Of a stretch of 64,000 bases of DNA, positions 32,294 through 42,437 are shown piece by piece (position 1 is the stretch's first letter; each line of letters starts with the position of its first letter). The DNA lies in NCBI GenBank assembly GCA_963700515.1, contig CAVOXY010000045.1, positions 1 to 64,000 on the forward strand. Reading direction: 5' to 3'. Under the pieces are notes generated by a model. The model worked only from the letters and a program-made list of their open reading frames with translations. It did no database searches and was not told where the DNA came from. The translations under genes and the position numbers were made by a program. This stretch comes from JAJRVM01 sp963700515 (lineage in GTDB: Bacteria > Planctomycetota > Planctomycetia > Pirellulales > Pirellulaceae).

Positions 32294-33219
32294 GACAGCA
32301 CCCTCACCAGACTGACGACGCTCACCGTTTGCCGGTGCAGCACACCAACGCGAGTCCGTCGTCCGATCGAAAAGTCATTATTCGGCCCAATTCGCTTGCT
32401 CCCTGCGGAAGGCACCTTCGGCACGCATTATCGCAGGCTGACCACGGCGAATCTACCAACCATTGCTGTCAATGATCATCAGGTATATTGCACAACTCTC
32501 GGCTCCCGGGGGAGGGAGCGGAACAAACGTTGCCATCACCACGAATCGTCCGTCGCGAGCGGATGTGAGTGCTGAAGCGTGCTTCCACGCTCCCCGTCCA
32601 GCGGTGCCCCGTGGAAGTGGTGAGCGGGGGTTTGCTTCGGCACTGGCTCCGCTCGCGGTCCGCGTTCTTATTGTTGGCAATGCGTTCGACGCTCGCTCAG
32701 GAAAGTGGCACCCCGTGTGAGCGAAACGAACGTGGCCATCACCACGAATCGTCAATCGCGAGCGAATGTGATTGCTGAAGCGTGTTTCCACGCTCCACGT
32801 CCAGCGGTGCCCCGTGGAAGTGGTGAGCGGGGGTTTGCTTCGGCACTGGCTCCGCTCGCGGTCCGCGTTCTTATTGTTGGCAATGCGTTCGACGCTCGCT
32901 CAGCCAGTGGCACCCCGTCTGTTCTTATTGTCGGCAATGCGTTCGACGCTCGCTCAGCCAGTGGCACCCCGCTGTTCTTATTGTCGGCAATGCGTTCGAC
33001 GCTCGCTCAGCAAGTGGCACCCCGCCTGTTCTTATTGTCGGCAATGCGTTCGACGCTCGCTCAGCCAGTGGCACCCCGTCTGTTCTTATTGTTGGCAATG
33101 CGTTCGACGCTCGCTCAGGAAAGTGGTCCTGATAGTTGGCCGATTCTCATATGTGGCCTCTTTGGCTATCCTGTAACAGTCTGATTGTTCGATTGAGGCC
33201 CTTTGACTGGCAGGTAATC
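32294..33219. other. Long intergenic region dominated by nested repeats
   Basis: Contains no recognisable gene. The reading frames across it repeat themselves because the DNA does. The repeats are described separately. Confidence 0.7.
32520..33126. repeat. Nested repeat: about 190-bp duplication plus 53-54-bp tandem array
   Basis: A block running from 'aacgttgccatcaccac' through 'tccgctcgcggtccgc' occurs twice (about 32524-32665 and 32729-32865). After the second copy a unit of 53-54 bp starting 'gttcttattgtcggcaatgc' and ending 'cagtggcaccccg' is repeated about five times in tandem to 33126. The same unit occurs once after the first copy. Differences between copies are single bases. Confidence 0.9.
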
Positions 33220-33792
33220 ATGTCGCGATTCTTCTCCTCGTTCTTGCGCCATCCCATTGCCACGGGTGCCGTCGCGCCCAGCAGTGTTCATTTGGCGCAG
33301 GAAATGGTCAACTGGGTCGACTGGAACGACGTCAACGTGTGCGTCGAATTTGGACCTGGGACCGGTGCGTTCACGCCGACTATTCTCGACTCGATGAAGG
33401 AAGGGACGCGTTTCTTTGCCCTCGAATTGAACAAGGATTTCGCGGCTGTCATGGCCAGGACATTTCCGCATGTTGAAACTCTCAACCGTTCTGTAGCGGA
33501 TATTGAAGAGATCTGCGAAGAGCGCGGAGTGGCCAGCATCGACTGCATCATTTGCGGACTTCCTTGGGCTGCGTTTTCCGCTGACCTGCAGCATTGCCTG
33601 ATGAAAGCGGTCCTGTCACGCATGTCGGTCGGCGGCTGCTTCGCCACGTTCGCCTATCTCCAAGGGACGATTCTTCCGGCCGGAATCCGCTTCAAGAAAC
33701 TGCTGCACGAGTCGTTTGGAGAAGTGCGGCAGAGCCGTACCGTCTGGCGCAATCTGCCACCCGCGTTTGTTTATCGCTGCCGCAAGGCGTAG
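33220..33792 (+). CDS. Phospholipid N-methyltransferase-like / rRNA dimethylase-like SAM methyltransferase
   Basis: 190 residues, starting MSRFFSSFLRHPIATGAVAPS. The SAM-binding motif I is CVEFGPGTGAFTPTIL (residues about 41-56), with acidic motif II FFALELNKDF and a later IICGLPWAAF in the position of the D/N-PPY-like loop. The N-terminal FLRHP..TGAVAPSS is typical of the PmtA-type phosphatidylethanolamine N-methyltransferases that resemble KsgA. It probably methylates a membrane lipid head group. The start at 33220 is chosen over an earlier in-frame ATG because it gives the family-typical N-terminus. It stands alone between repeat arrays. Confidence 0.75.
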   Translation: MSRFFSSFLRHPIATGAVAPSSVHLAQEMVNWVDWNDVNVCVEFGPGTGAFTPTILDSMKEGTRFFALELNKDFAAVMARTFPHVETLNRSVADIEEICEERGVASIDCIICGLPWAAFSADLQHCLMKAVLSRMSVGGCFATFAYLQGTILPAGIRFKKLLHESFGEVRQSRTVWRNLPPAFVYRCRKA

Positions 33793-34201
33793 TGGCCGAG
33801 TGCCCGGGTGCCTCAGACTATGCTCGCGTTCTGCCATGCATCCACGCATCGTCGTCATGCGTGCGTTTTCGTGGCTGCGGCGGCCCGCCGCAGACGGCGA
33901 CGTACCTCCGTCAAGGTAGGTTCGACCGTCGCGGCCTGGCACAACGGGAACATGGATGACGCAATAGCCGGCTGCTCGACACGCTAACCCAGATGGGATC
34001 CGGATTCTGGTGTGCCGGCGCTCGCCGTGACGCGTGTCGAAAGGGCCATGGTGCGGCAGGCTCGCTTGGCACACCTACCCTTACCCCTACCACACAACCA
34101 GCCACGTCGACGGAGAAGAGAAGCTACAACAAGTAACAAGTAACAAGTAACACAATGACCAATGACCAATGACCAATGACCAATGACCAATGACCACCCA
34201 T
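33793..34201. other. Intergenic region with short tandem repeats
   Basis: No gene recognised. It carries one copy of a 68-bp dispersed element (34008-34075), a short array of 'taacaag' units (about 34126-34153) and about five copies of the 10-bp unit 'tgaccaatga' (about 34155-34196), directly at the 3' end of the DeoR-type gene. Confidence 0.7.
34008..34075. repeat. Dispersed 68-bp element, copy 1
   Basis: Begins TGGTGTGCCGGCGCTCGC and ends TTGGCACACC; the outer bases GGTGTGCC/GGCACACC form an inverted repeat. Further copies lie at 50466-50533 and 54397-54463. Confidence 0.75.
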
Positions 34202-34984
34202 TCACTTGGCCAGTCGTCGCAGAGTGCGTTCACGACTGGCGGCATTGCCGCTTCTCAACGAGATCACTTCGGCGTGGTTCTTTCCCTCCGTGATCAGATA
34301 ATCGATTTGCGCAGGAGGCAGGAAGAACATCGACCCGCTCTTGTTGAATTTGGTCCGGTCGGCCAATACATACACTTCGCGCGCGTTCTGGGCCGCTCGC
34401 TTCTTGATCGGGATCTCCTCGACCGTCGAGTGTGTCAGCCCTCGTTTGGGATCGATACCACCGGTACCAAGAAACGCTTTGTCCAACGCGTACGTGGCCA
34501 GAAACTCCTGCGTCTGAAAGCCAACCACCGACATCAAGTCGCGGCGGACCTGGCCTCCGAGCAAGTACAATTCGATCCCCTCGCGGCCATTGAGCCGATC
34601 CACCACCGTCAAGGAGTGCGTCACGACCGTCAGGTTCTGTCGGTGCAGCAGGTGCTCCGTGATGGCTAGTACCGTCGTACCGGCATCGAGAAAGATGACA
34701 TCGCCATCCTTCACAAAGGTGGCCGCCGCCTCGCCAATCTGACGCTTGGCCACCGCCTGCTGCGTTCGCCGAGCCACGTAGTCGAGATCGACTTGTCCAA
34801 TCGACTCAGTCACCGCGCCGCCATGGGTCCTGCGTATCAGGCCTTCGCTCTCTAACGCGTTGAGATCGCGGCGAATAGTCATCTCCGACACGTGCATGCC
34901 CCGAGCCAGCGCCTGAATCGATTCGTAGCCATCGCGTGCCAGCAAATCCAGAATCTGGCGACGTCGCTGGTCGGCCGAAACCAT
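34202..34984 (-). CDS. DeoR/GlpR-family transcriptional regulator
   Basis: 260 residues. The N-terminal helix-turn-helix (residues about 1-58) reads RRRQILDLLARDGYESIQAL and MHVSEMTIRRDLNALESEGL with IRRTHGG, the DeoR signature. The C-terminal sugar-phosphate sensor domain has FLDAGTTVLAI, VVTHSLTVVDRL, LLGGQVRRDLMSVVG and KAFLGTGGIDPKRGLTH. Such regulators repress sugar catabolic genes until a phosphorylated sugar binds. It lies at the 3' side of the catabolic locus on the same strand as the Gfo/Idh/MocA genes, separated from them by a repeat array, and probably controls that locus. The effector is unknown. Confidence 0.88.
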   Translation of the reverse strand: MVSADQRRRQILDLLARDGYESIQALARGMHVSEMTIRRDLNALESEGLIRRTHGGAVTESIGQVDLDYVARRTQQAVAKRQIGEAAATFVKDGDVIFLDAGTTVLAITEHLLHRQNLTVVTHSLTVVDRLNGREGIELYLLGGQVRRDLMSVVGFQTQEFLATYALDKAFLGTGGIDPKRGLTHSTVEEIPIKKRAAQNAREVYVLADRTKFNKSGSMFFLPPAQIDYLITEGKNHAEVISLRSGNAASRERTLRRLAK

Positions 34985-35004
34985 GTCGTGAGTCCTTCGT
35001 TTGC

Positions 35005-35372
35005 GTAGCTGAAGCCGCCAGGCTTCAGATGTGTTGCGTAGCTGAAGCCGCCAGGCTTCAGATGTGTTGCGTAGCTGAAGCCGCCAGGCTTCAGACGTGT
35101 TGCGTAGCTGAAGCCGCCAGGCTTCAGATGATTGGGGTGTCAGCTGACCAGCCGCCAGGCTTCAGATGTGTTGCGGGCTAGCTGAAGCCGCGCAGGCTGC
35201 AGCTGACTTGGCGGGCTCAGCTACGGAGCCACTGCCGCTGAGCCCTTGGCGGGCTCAGCTACGGAGTTACTGCCGCTGAGCCCTTGGCGGGCTCAGCTAC
35301 GGAGTCACTGCCGCTGAGCCCTTGGCGGGCTCAGCTACGGAGTTGCTGCCGCTGAGCCCTTGGCGGGCTCAG
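35005..35372. repeat. Two adjacent tandem hairpin arrays (33-bp and 38-bp units)
   Basis: Array one (35005 to about 35160) has four to five copies of a 33-bp unit with the palindrome CTGAAGCCGCCAGGCTTCAG. Array two (about 35208-35372) has five copies of a 38-bp unit containing TTGGCGGGCTCAGCTACGGA and GCCGCTGAGCCC, whose GGGCTCAGC/GCTGAGCCC arms pair. Both share the 'TAGCTGA(A/G)CC' core with the arrays at 46.8-47.5 and 62.0-62.25 kb. Confidence 0.9.
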
Positions 35373-36509
35373 CTACGATCGCGACTCAAGCCGCACATGT
35401 CGCGCGGTCCGACTCGACTCACGCAGCGCTTCGATGATCGCGGCCACACGGTATCCGTCTTCAAAGGTCGCCGCCACTGCCGGCAATGATCCACCGTCAG
35501 CGATGGCCCGCAGCAACTGCGCGATGCCGATAATGTGCCCGTGCTCCCAGCCCAAGTGGTGTCCAACTGGCCACCAGTCGCCGGCATAGGGATGGTCCTT
35601 CTCGGTGACCGACATTTCGGCAAAACCTGGCATCCCCTCGCCGCGGAGGCAAAGCTCCAGCTTGCTCGGACTCTCCAAATTCCACCGCACCGACCCTTCC
35701 GACCCGTTGATCTCCCAAGCGAGTCGGTTCTTGTGACCGCAAGCTACCGCCGACGCCTCCAATACGCCAATCGCACCGCAGGCGAACTCGAGCGTGGCCG
35801 CCGTGCCTTCATCCGCCACGGCCCCCTCGCCTCCCACAGTAGGCAGCGCCCGAGCGCTGTTGAAGGTCCGCACCAGCGCCGAAACGGACACGATCTCGCC
35901 GACCAGGAAGCGGCACTGGTCGATGGCATGACTTCCGATCCCCTGCAGCACACCACTGTGCGGCCAAGCGGAGTACCAGACCTGGTCGGGCGTAAGAGCC
36001 GGATCGTGCCCTGCCATCTGCAGGTAGCTGATACGCATGTGATGAATGATCCCCAACCGCCCGGCTTGAATCATCTGCCGTGCCAGACAAACGGCGGGAA
36101 AACACCGGTAGTTGAACATACACATGGCCAGCCGCCCACTGTCGCGAGCCGCGTCGCGCATCCGCCCCGCGTCAGGGAGCGATACCGCCAGCGGTTTTTC
36201 GCATATCACGTGTTTGCCAGCCTGAAGTGCCGCAATGCTCGGCTCGACGTGCAACGGATCCGGCCCGCAGTTGTCGAACAGATCGATGGCCGGATCATTC
36301 ACGATTGCGTGCCAGTCGGTGCAGCCGTTTGCGAAGCCGTACTCCCCGGCCCGCTGGCGAACCAACGCTTCATTGCGACCACAGATCGTCGCCAACTCCG
36401 TGTGCACACCAATCGAAGGATACATGTAGTCGATCGTACGAAAGGCGTTGGTGTGACAACGACCCATGAAGCCGTATCCCAGCATGCCGACGCGGACAGT
36501 TGCAGTCAC
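35373..36509 (-). CDS. Gfo/Idh/MocA-family oxidoreductase
   Basis: 378 residues, GTG start with GGGAG about 9 nt upstream. The N-terminal Rossmann fold reads VRVGMLGYGFMGRCHTNAF, followed by NAD-pocket HVICEKPLAV (residues about 99-108), where the E-K-P lysine is the conserved catalytic-site residue. The C-terminal alpha/beta domain has GIGSHAIDQCRFLVGEI, with the catalytic-histidine pattern G.H..D. The protein is cytoplasmic, without a signal peptide. It probably oxidises or epimerises a sugar or cyclitol. It is upstream of the DeoR regulator on the same strand and downstream of the ThuA-PmoA gene, suggesting one catabolic unit. The substrate cannot be told from sequence. Confidence 0.88.
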   Translation of the reverse strand: MTATVRVGMLGYGFMGRCHTNAFRTIDYMYPSIGVHTELATICGRNEALVRQRAGEYGFANGCTDWHAIVNDPAIDLFDNCGPDPLHVEPSIAALQAGKHVICEKPLAVSLPDAGRMRDAARDSGRLAMCMFNYRCFPAVCLARQMIQAGRLGIIHHMRISYLQMAGHDPALTPDQVWYSAWPHSGVLQGIGSHAIDQCRFLVGEIVSVSALVRTFNSARALPTVGGEGAVADEGTAATLEFACGAIGVLEASAVACGHKNRLAWEINGSEGSVRWNLESPSKLELCLRGEGMPGFAEMSVTEKDHPYAGDWWPVGHHLGWEHGHIIGIAQLLRAIADGGSLPAVAATFEDGYRVAAIIEALRESSRTARHVRLESRS

Positions 36510-36546
36510 AGTCGTGGTCTCCCCTCGGGCACGGAGCGCATGTTGG

Positions 36547-36612
36547 CGACGCCGACTGCTCGATGGGGAACGAATCGGGATTGCGCCACTCCCTAATCGT
36601 TCCGGTCGTCCA
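36547..36612. repeat. Dispersed intergenic element with CGACTGCTCG / TAATCGTTCCGGTCGTC ends, copy 1
   Basis: Starts GACGCCGACTGCTCG, then GGGGAACGAATCGGGA, and ends ACTCCCTAATCGTTCCGGTCGTCC; GGAACGA and TCGTTCC pair. A longer version is at about 45192-45357 and a partial one at about 61085-61152. Confidence 0.65.
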
Positions 36613-36701
36613 ACGCAGCCAAACCAGACTCGGGACGCGGACTTTGGCTGTGGCCGCAGACCGCGTTCAGGTAGTCCAGTAACGAATGACGAGCACTCCC
36701 A

Positions 36702-39700
36702 TCACTTCACGTTCACGTCGCTGGCGGAAAATTCTCTCCAGAGCTGCTCCAATGCAGCACGGTCGAGTCGCTGCGGATGCACGACAACTCGGTACGCCAG
36801 GTTGAATGTCTCACCCGCCTTGAGCGTGTATGGCTCACTCCACAACGGCGAAGGGCTGAAGTATCCGAATGGAATCTTGTCCTCCAGCACGCAGTGCCAC
36901 TGAGTTGGGTGCCTCAGCGACGTGGGATGTTCCAGGATGGCCAACCCAGCTGCCTGGCCACTACCGTTCTGAACCAGACCGAAGTCCAGCCAGCGCGCGT
37001 GTTGCCCGTGCAGATTCTTCGCCAGCGGATCGACGCCAGGAATATCCTCCCTCCCATCGCCATCGATCAGCCGCCAGTCGCGCGTGTCAGGAGCGATTCG
37101 CGCGGACAGCCCGGCATAGCCACCGCCAGCCGTGCCGCCCTGCAGCAGCACGTCCTGTTCACCGGCGCGGAAACTGCTCTGCCAGTCAATGGTATAGCCG
37201 CCGCTTTCATCGGGAGTCGCCATCCGCAATATCCGCGTCTCGATCAGAACGGCCGGCTCACCAGGCTTGTGATACGCCAGGTTCATTTCAACCTGAGCGG
37301 AAAAGTCGTCGTTCGCACTGACTTTCGCCGACACGACTTCCGTCAGGCCCTCCGATCGGCCAGTCGCGTTGTCTTCCTCCCAGTAGTTGACACCGTTGAT
37401 CCCCTTCCACGAGAACCAGAGAGCGTGATGCCAGGGGTGGTCCGGCGGACTGTTCCAGGCCAGCGAGACCCCGTCGAGCAAACCGAGCGGGTCAAAGTAC
37501 GGTTTGGCCACATCGGGTCCGAAATGCAACGCCCACACGACTCGCGAATAGTTCAGCAGTGTCAGCGATCCCTCCTCACTCTGCCATGACAACTTGCGCG
37601 GACCCGCGGGAAGTGGCACATAGGCAGTCGGCTCCACGCCGGTTTCGACATCGTAGATTTCCAACTCGCGGATCCCAGGTGAGCGGCCGAAGTAACCCGT
37701 GATCTTCAACTCCAGTGAGGAACACTCGCAGCGTGGAAAGCTGACGAGTGTCTCGTTCGTGCGCTGATCGTACTGCGCGTCGGTCACGCTCTTGACAATT
37801 TTGCCGTCACATAACACGTCAAAGTCTCTTGGGCTGTGAGACTGATAGGCATGTCCGACAATAATCACCGTATTCAACCTGGTCGGTTTGGCAAAGTCGA
37901 CCTGGAATCGGTACAGCGGCTGATCGTCGGTCTCGTCCCAATACGTTGCGCGATTCCCGTCCACTGCCGCGGCGTCCGGACCTGAGCCACCATCCGGCTC
38001 TAAATCATCTGGACTGCTCACCGTCGCTTGGAGCGCCAAATTCACCGACCGAGCCGCTTCGCGCAGGGCTACATCGGCCAGCTTGACGGTCTCCGGATTT
38101 TCACTGGTGGCAATCACGTGTTGCATGGCTGGCTTCACCACATCGCGTTGGATGAGAGAGAGATCGCGACCGATCCGTGCCGCCGCTTCGGCCGCGGCTT
38201 CGCGGGAGCCTGAGCCCTGTTGCATGGCATCTATGGCGAGCTTCAGCGTGAAGACACTGGGCGCCCGTGGCAACTGGGAAAGAATGCCGCTCTGCCGGCC
38301 AACGTCGGTCGTTTGAGTCAAGCTGTGCTGAAACCAGTTGGCGATCGCTTCTTCTGTTGGTTCAGGCTCCAGCGATTCGCGCAACAACTGCATACCGAGC
38401 GTCTGCAGGTGAGCGTCCTCATCCAACATCGCCGTCACAATGGCTTCATCACTCCCACACACGGCCAGCCCACGCAGGGCCGCCATGCGGATCCCGACCG
38501 TCGCCGACCGATTGTAGAGAGCATCATAGACCTTGCGGGCAGTCTCTTTGTCGCCGTCGCTGATCAACCGTTGGGCACAAGCAACCAGCGCCTGCCCAAT
38601 CACGTCCCAGCCGATCCTGTCCGCCTCGGCCTTGATCAAGGCCTGGGCAGACACCGCGTCGCCCAGTTCCCCCAGCGCCAGAGCGGCCGCCCCGGCCACC
38701 TGCACATCGTCGTCAGCCAGGAGCTTAACCAGGGGCGCGGCACTCCGGCTGTCGCGCAATTGCCCGAGTGAGTGGATCACACCCAGGCGTGACGGTCCGC
38801 GCGTGTTGTCGAGGGCATCTTGCAGAGCTTGGATGGCTGCGGACGATCGGATGCGCATCAGGGCATTGCAGGCGTGAACCGAAACCCGCTCGTCGCCCAG
38901 ACAACTCGCGACAGCCGCGACGTGCGCATCACCACCGACTTCGGCCAGCGAGTCACAGACAAAGGCTTTGACCTCGGATGCCGTCTCGGGCTGCAGTAGA
39001 ACCACCAGTCGATCTGCCAAATCCTGGCGAACCTGCTCGCGCCGCACGCCCTCCAATGCATTGGCATAGGCAGCCCACTGCTGAACGAGCCCCAGTGGCT
39101 CCCGCGGCTGGCCGTCGCGATATGCGGCAACTCCGCTGATCGCGGCAGCCAAATCGCCGTCGGTGACGACGGCGGCGGCGGCGGTATGGGGCCAGTCCTC
39201 GGGAACGGGGATCGTGACGTCGCCCGTGGCGGCCCATTCGAGGCCACGCAGCATCAGCGTGCGCCAAGCGACGTTCTTCATGGCGTGTGTGTCGTGGCCG
39301 AGTACGATATTGAGTCCGCGGCCCAGGCCCAGCGTGCTGGGGATGACCACCGGCTCGAACTTGCCCGTGCCACCATAGTCCGGCTCCGAGAATGCCTCGC
39401 ACAGCGCCTTCGTCTCCTCGCCCGTCAGGTTGACCATGTTGTGCCACAGCTCATCGGTGATCCAGAAATCCCGCATGCCGCGCGTAATCGGGTGATCACC
39501 ATCGCGAACGGTGACTTTCAGCGTGTGGTACGCGCCGTGCGCGGTCGTGTCGAGGCCCCAGGTCCGTTGCACCAGATGCTGGAATTCAGGCCAGTCCTGG
39601 CTCGTCGCGGCGGCCGCGTGAAAGACCACGAAACCGTGCCCGGCCTTGATCCACTGGACAAAATCCCGTTCCCCTTGTCGCCCCACTGATGCCCCTTCAT

Positions 39701-39976
39701 CTCCGGATACGCCGACCAGTTGCTCGCGATCACATCGCAGCCACCGAGCAACTCGGCTGTGATCTTGGCCGGATCCTCGAGCACTCCCACGACCTGGAAC
39801 CGCGGACAAGCTTCGACTAGTTGTTTTAGCTCCGGCGTGGTCGTCCTCCAGTCGTGGTTATTAGCCCCACTGAGGATCAGCACGCGCAGTGGCTCGGCGG
39901 CCGTCGCCGTGGCGGTCAGGACGATCGCCAACAACAGAGTGAAGGCACCCGTCATGTGCCAGGTACTGCGTTTCAT
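36702..39976 (-). CDS. Secreted ThuA-like + HEAT-repeat + DUF6807/PmoA-type multidomain protein; one frame break
   Basis: About 1,090 residues after bridging a frame change near 39.67 kb. A signal peptide (MTGAFTLLLAIVLTATATA) precedes a ThuA-like domain (RVLILSGANNHDW, HGFVVFHAAAATSQDWPEF, WHNMVNLTG, VLGHDTHAMKN). HEAT-like repeats follow (about residues 330-500: VQVAGAAALALGELGDAVSA and others). Then comes a beta-sandwich carbohydrate-binding-like segment (RFQVDFAKPTRLNTVIIVGH). The C-terminal PmoA/DUF6807-type domain has HPWHHALWFSWKGINGVNYW. ThuA and DUF6807 domains recur in planctomycete sugar catabolic loci, but their reactions are poorly known. The gene follows the Tat-exported oxidoreductase gene by 13 nt, so they are probably co-transcribed. 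Confidence 0.75.
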
Positions 39977-39989
39977 CGTCGGGAACTCC

Positions 39990-41301
39990 TTACAGATGCC
40001 AGGGACTTCGCATCGCTCGAGTGGTCATCGCGTTGGCCTGGGCGTCGCCCACAAACTCCTCGGCGCCGGGTCCCACTGAAGCTTGCGTCCCAGCCGCATG
40101 GCGATGTCGCCGAGGTGACAAATGGTGTCGGATCGGACCGCTACATCGATCGGGCAGATGGTCGGCCGGCGTGTCTTGACCGCCTCGACCAGGTTCGCCT
40201 GGTGATGGCGACTGACCGGCAAGTGAATCTCGTCTGGACCGATGCGTTCTTGAAGCACGGACGCCGGCTCAGCTCGGATCTGGCTACGGTCCACGTGAAT
40301 CCAACCGTCTGTCCCTTCGAAACGAATGCCGTGCTGATTCTCGCCGCCATCGCTCGTAAAGCTCAGATGCACGCCATTGGCATAGGTCATGTCCACGTCC
40401 CAATTCAATGCCGTATCACACAGACCATCGCCGGTCGGAAAGAGGCCGGAACCTTCAATTTCCACCGGACCGGTCAACTGGCTGCCGTTGCCCCATTGGG
40501 CGATGTCGATGTGGTGAATCCCCCATCCGGCAATGTAGCCGAGCGCGTAGGAGCTGATATGGAACCAGTGCGGCGAAATGATTCGCTTGGGAGTGTAGGG
40601 GGCCCACGGCGCCGCTCCCAGCCACATGTCGTAGTTGATGTCATCCGGCGGCGGCACGACCGGGTAGCCAGGCTCGCCCGTGCGTTCCGCAAATCCCGCG
40701 GGCGCCGAGACGCGAATCGTATGCACTTTGCCGATGCGCCCGTTGAGCGCCAGTTCACACGCCTGGTGGAACTGCGGCATCGACCGCTGCTGGGTACCGA
40801 ATTGAAACATCCGACCATAACGGTGGACTTCATCCCGTAGCGTCTGAATCTGCTGAATGCTGAGGCCCAGCGGTTTCTCTACGTAAACATCCTTACCGGC
40901 TCGCACCGCCGCCAACGCATGCAACACGTGCCAGTGATCGTTGGAGGCCACCGAGACGATATCAATGTCCTGGCGGTCTACCAACTCGCGAAAATCTTCG
41001 TACAACGCAATACCCTGCCCCGCACCGGCGGCCGTGGCCACCTGCAACGCGCTGCGCGTGCCGCCTTCTTCACGTCGCACAGGGCCACAAGCTGCACTTC
41101 CGGCAGCTGCAGGAAGAGGCTCATGTCGGCTGTGCCCATGCCGCCGGTGCCGATGCAACCGAGCGTGATCCGATTGCTGGGAGCCACCCTGCCCGCGCCC
41201 CCCAGCGCGGCAGAAGAAATGATGTGAGGGAGTACCAATCCGGCTGATGCGCCGGTAGCCTGCCTGAGGAAGTCACGGCGAGTAGTGCGATCCGGATGCA
41301 T
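39990..41301 (-). CDS. Tat-exported Gfo/Idh/MocA-family oxidoreductase; two frame breaks
   Basis: About 436 residues. The N-terminus TTRRDFLRQATGAS is a twin-arginine signal, with AGGAG 8 nt before the ATG at 41301. The Rossmann start ITLGCIGTGGMGTADMSLF is followed, after a frame change near 41.07 kb, by DVYVEKPLGLSI and the family's FQFGTQQRSMPQFHQACEL and WGIHHIDIAQWG. A second change near 40.07 kb hides the true C-terminus EEFVGDAQANAMTTRAMR, which ends at the TAA at 39990 and matches the usual ending of this secreted family. It probably acts in the periplasm on a sugar derivative with tightly held NAD(P), as in glycoside-type oxidoreductases. It lies directly upstream of the ThuA-PmoA gene. 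Confidence 0.82.
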
Positions 41302-41567
41302 CCTAAGGTCTCCTGGCGGATCATCATCGCCAAGCTCGCCAGAGCTGGGCGATACTTGGAACCAGCCCCGTCGGCGCTGCGCTGCAAAGAGCCAACGTGA
41401 GCAGCGTTTCGCATCGGGGGACAACAGAGCGCCTTGTATGGTAAAAAAGGTGGATGTAAGATGTCAATCACGATGTGCGATTTCTCACACAACGATTACC
41501 CACACAGTGATTTCCCACACAGCGGCTCCGCGGCCGCCGGAATCTGGTAAATGCGAGGCCTCTCCTG

Positions 41568-42371
41568 ATGGATCTTGGTAAGGCAATCCGCCTTGGGCGG
41601 CTGTTCAGTCACGCGTCGGGCCGATTCTGCAGTGTGGCGGTCGACCACTTCATCGGGTACCAAGCCGGTTTGCCCGAGGGGTTACGCGATTTGCGCTCGA
41701 CGCTGAGCGCACTTGTGGCTGGCCAGCCCGATGCCGTAACCATGCACATCGGGGTCGCCAAGTCCTGCTGGCTCCCCTATGCCGGCCGCATCCCTTTGAT
41801 TCTTCAATCGATCATCGGCCGTCTGGATGACTCGGCCAATGAGCATCTCTGTTGTCCGGAAGATGCAGCACGACTGGGAGCGGATGCGTTCGCGACGTGT
41901 GCGTTCGTGCGAGGTGCGAGCGAAGCGGCTTATCTGCGGCGCGTGGCCGATTTTGTCCGCGATGCGGATCATTTTGGCATGCCGGTCATCGTCCACACCT
42001 ATCCGCGCCGATTCCAGGGAACGAGTGCGGAAGTGTCGTTCGCGCCCGAGGACATCGCCTGGGCGGTCCGGTGCGCAATCGAGTGCGGCGTCGATGTCAT
42101 CAAGGTGCCCTACTGCGGTGATCCAGCGGCCTATGCTCAGATCGTGCGGGAGTGCCCTGTACCGGTCGTCGCGGCCGGCGGGCCGAAGGCCTCGACACTG
42201 AAGGAAGCGTTGACGATGGCAGCGGAAGTCGTGGCCAGCGGCGCGAAAGGAATGACGGTGGGCCGCAACATCTGGGGCTTCCCGCAGATTGGCTCGGCAC
42301 TCGCCGCATTCAAGTTAGTGATTCACGATTCGACGGATGTCGAGGAAGCGATGAGGAAAGCTGGGTTGTAG
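41568..42371 (+). CDS. Class I aldolase-like protein (DeoC/LacD/fructose-bisphosphate aldolase class I type)
   Basis: 267 residues with a TIM-barrel pattern: CSVAVDHFIGYQAGLPEG (strand 1 with DH), DAVTMHIGVAK, MPVIVHTYPRR, CGVDVIKVPYCGD with the likely Schiff-base lysine (VIKVPY), VPVVAAGGPKAS and GAKGMTVGRNIWGF (phosphate-binding loop). These fit the DhnA/LacD-type aldolases that split sugar phosphates. The gene opens a plus-strand operon divergent from the oxidoreductase genes, with a symporter gene 66 nt downstream, consistent with uptake and cleavage of the same sugar. The exact substrate is unknown. Confidence 0.82.
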   Translation: MDLGKAIRLGRLFSHASGRFCSVAVDHFIGYQAGLPEGLRDLRSTLSALVAGQPDAVTMHIGVAKSCWLPYAGRIPLILQSIIGRLDDSANEHLCCPEDAARLGADAFATCAFVRGASEAAYLRRVADFVRDADHFGMPVIVHTYPRRFQGTSAEVSFAPEDIAWAVRCAIECGVDVIKVPYCGDPAAYAQIVRECPVPVVAAGGPKASTLKEALTMAAEVVASGAKGMTVGRNIWGFPQIGSALAAFKLVIHDSTDVEEAMRKAGL

Positions 42372-42437
42372 GAGGGAATTGTGGGCCCATGTTTGATCAC
42401 ACACTACAACTGTCGGCAGCGAGAACCGGAGACCCAC

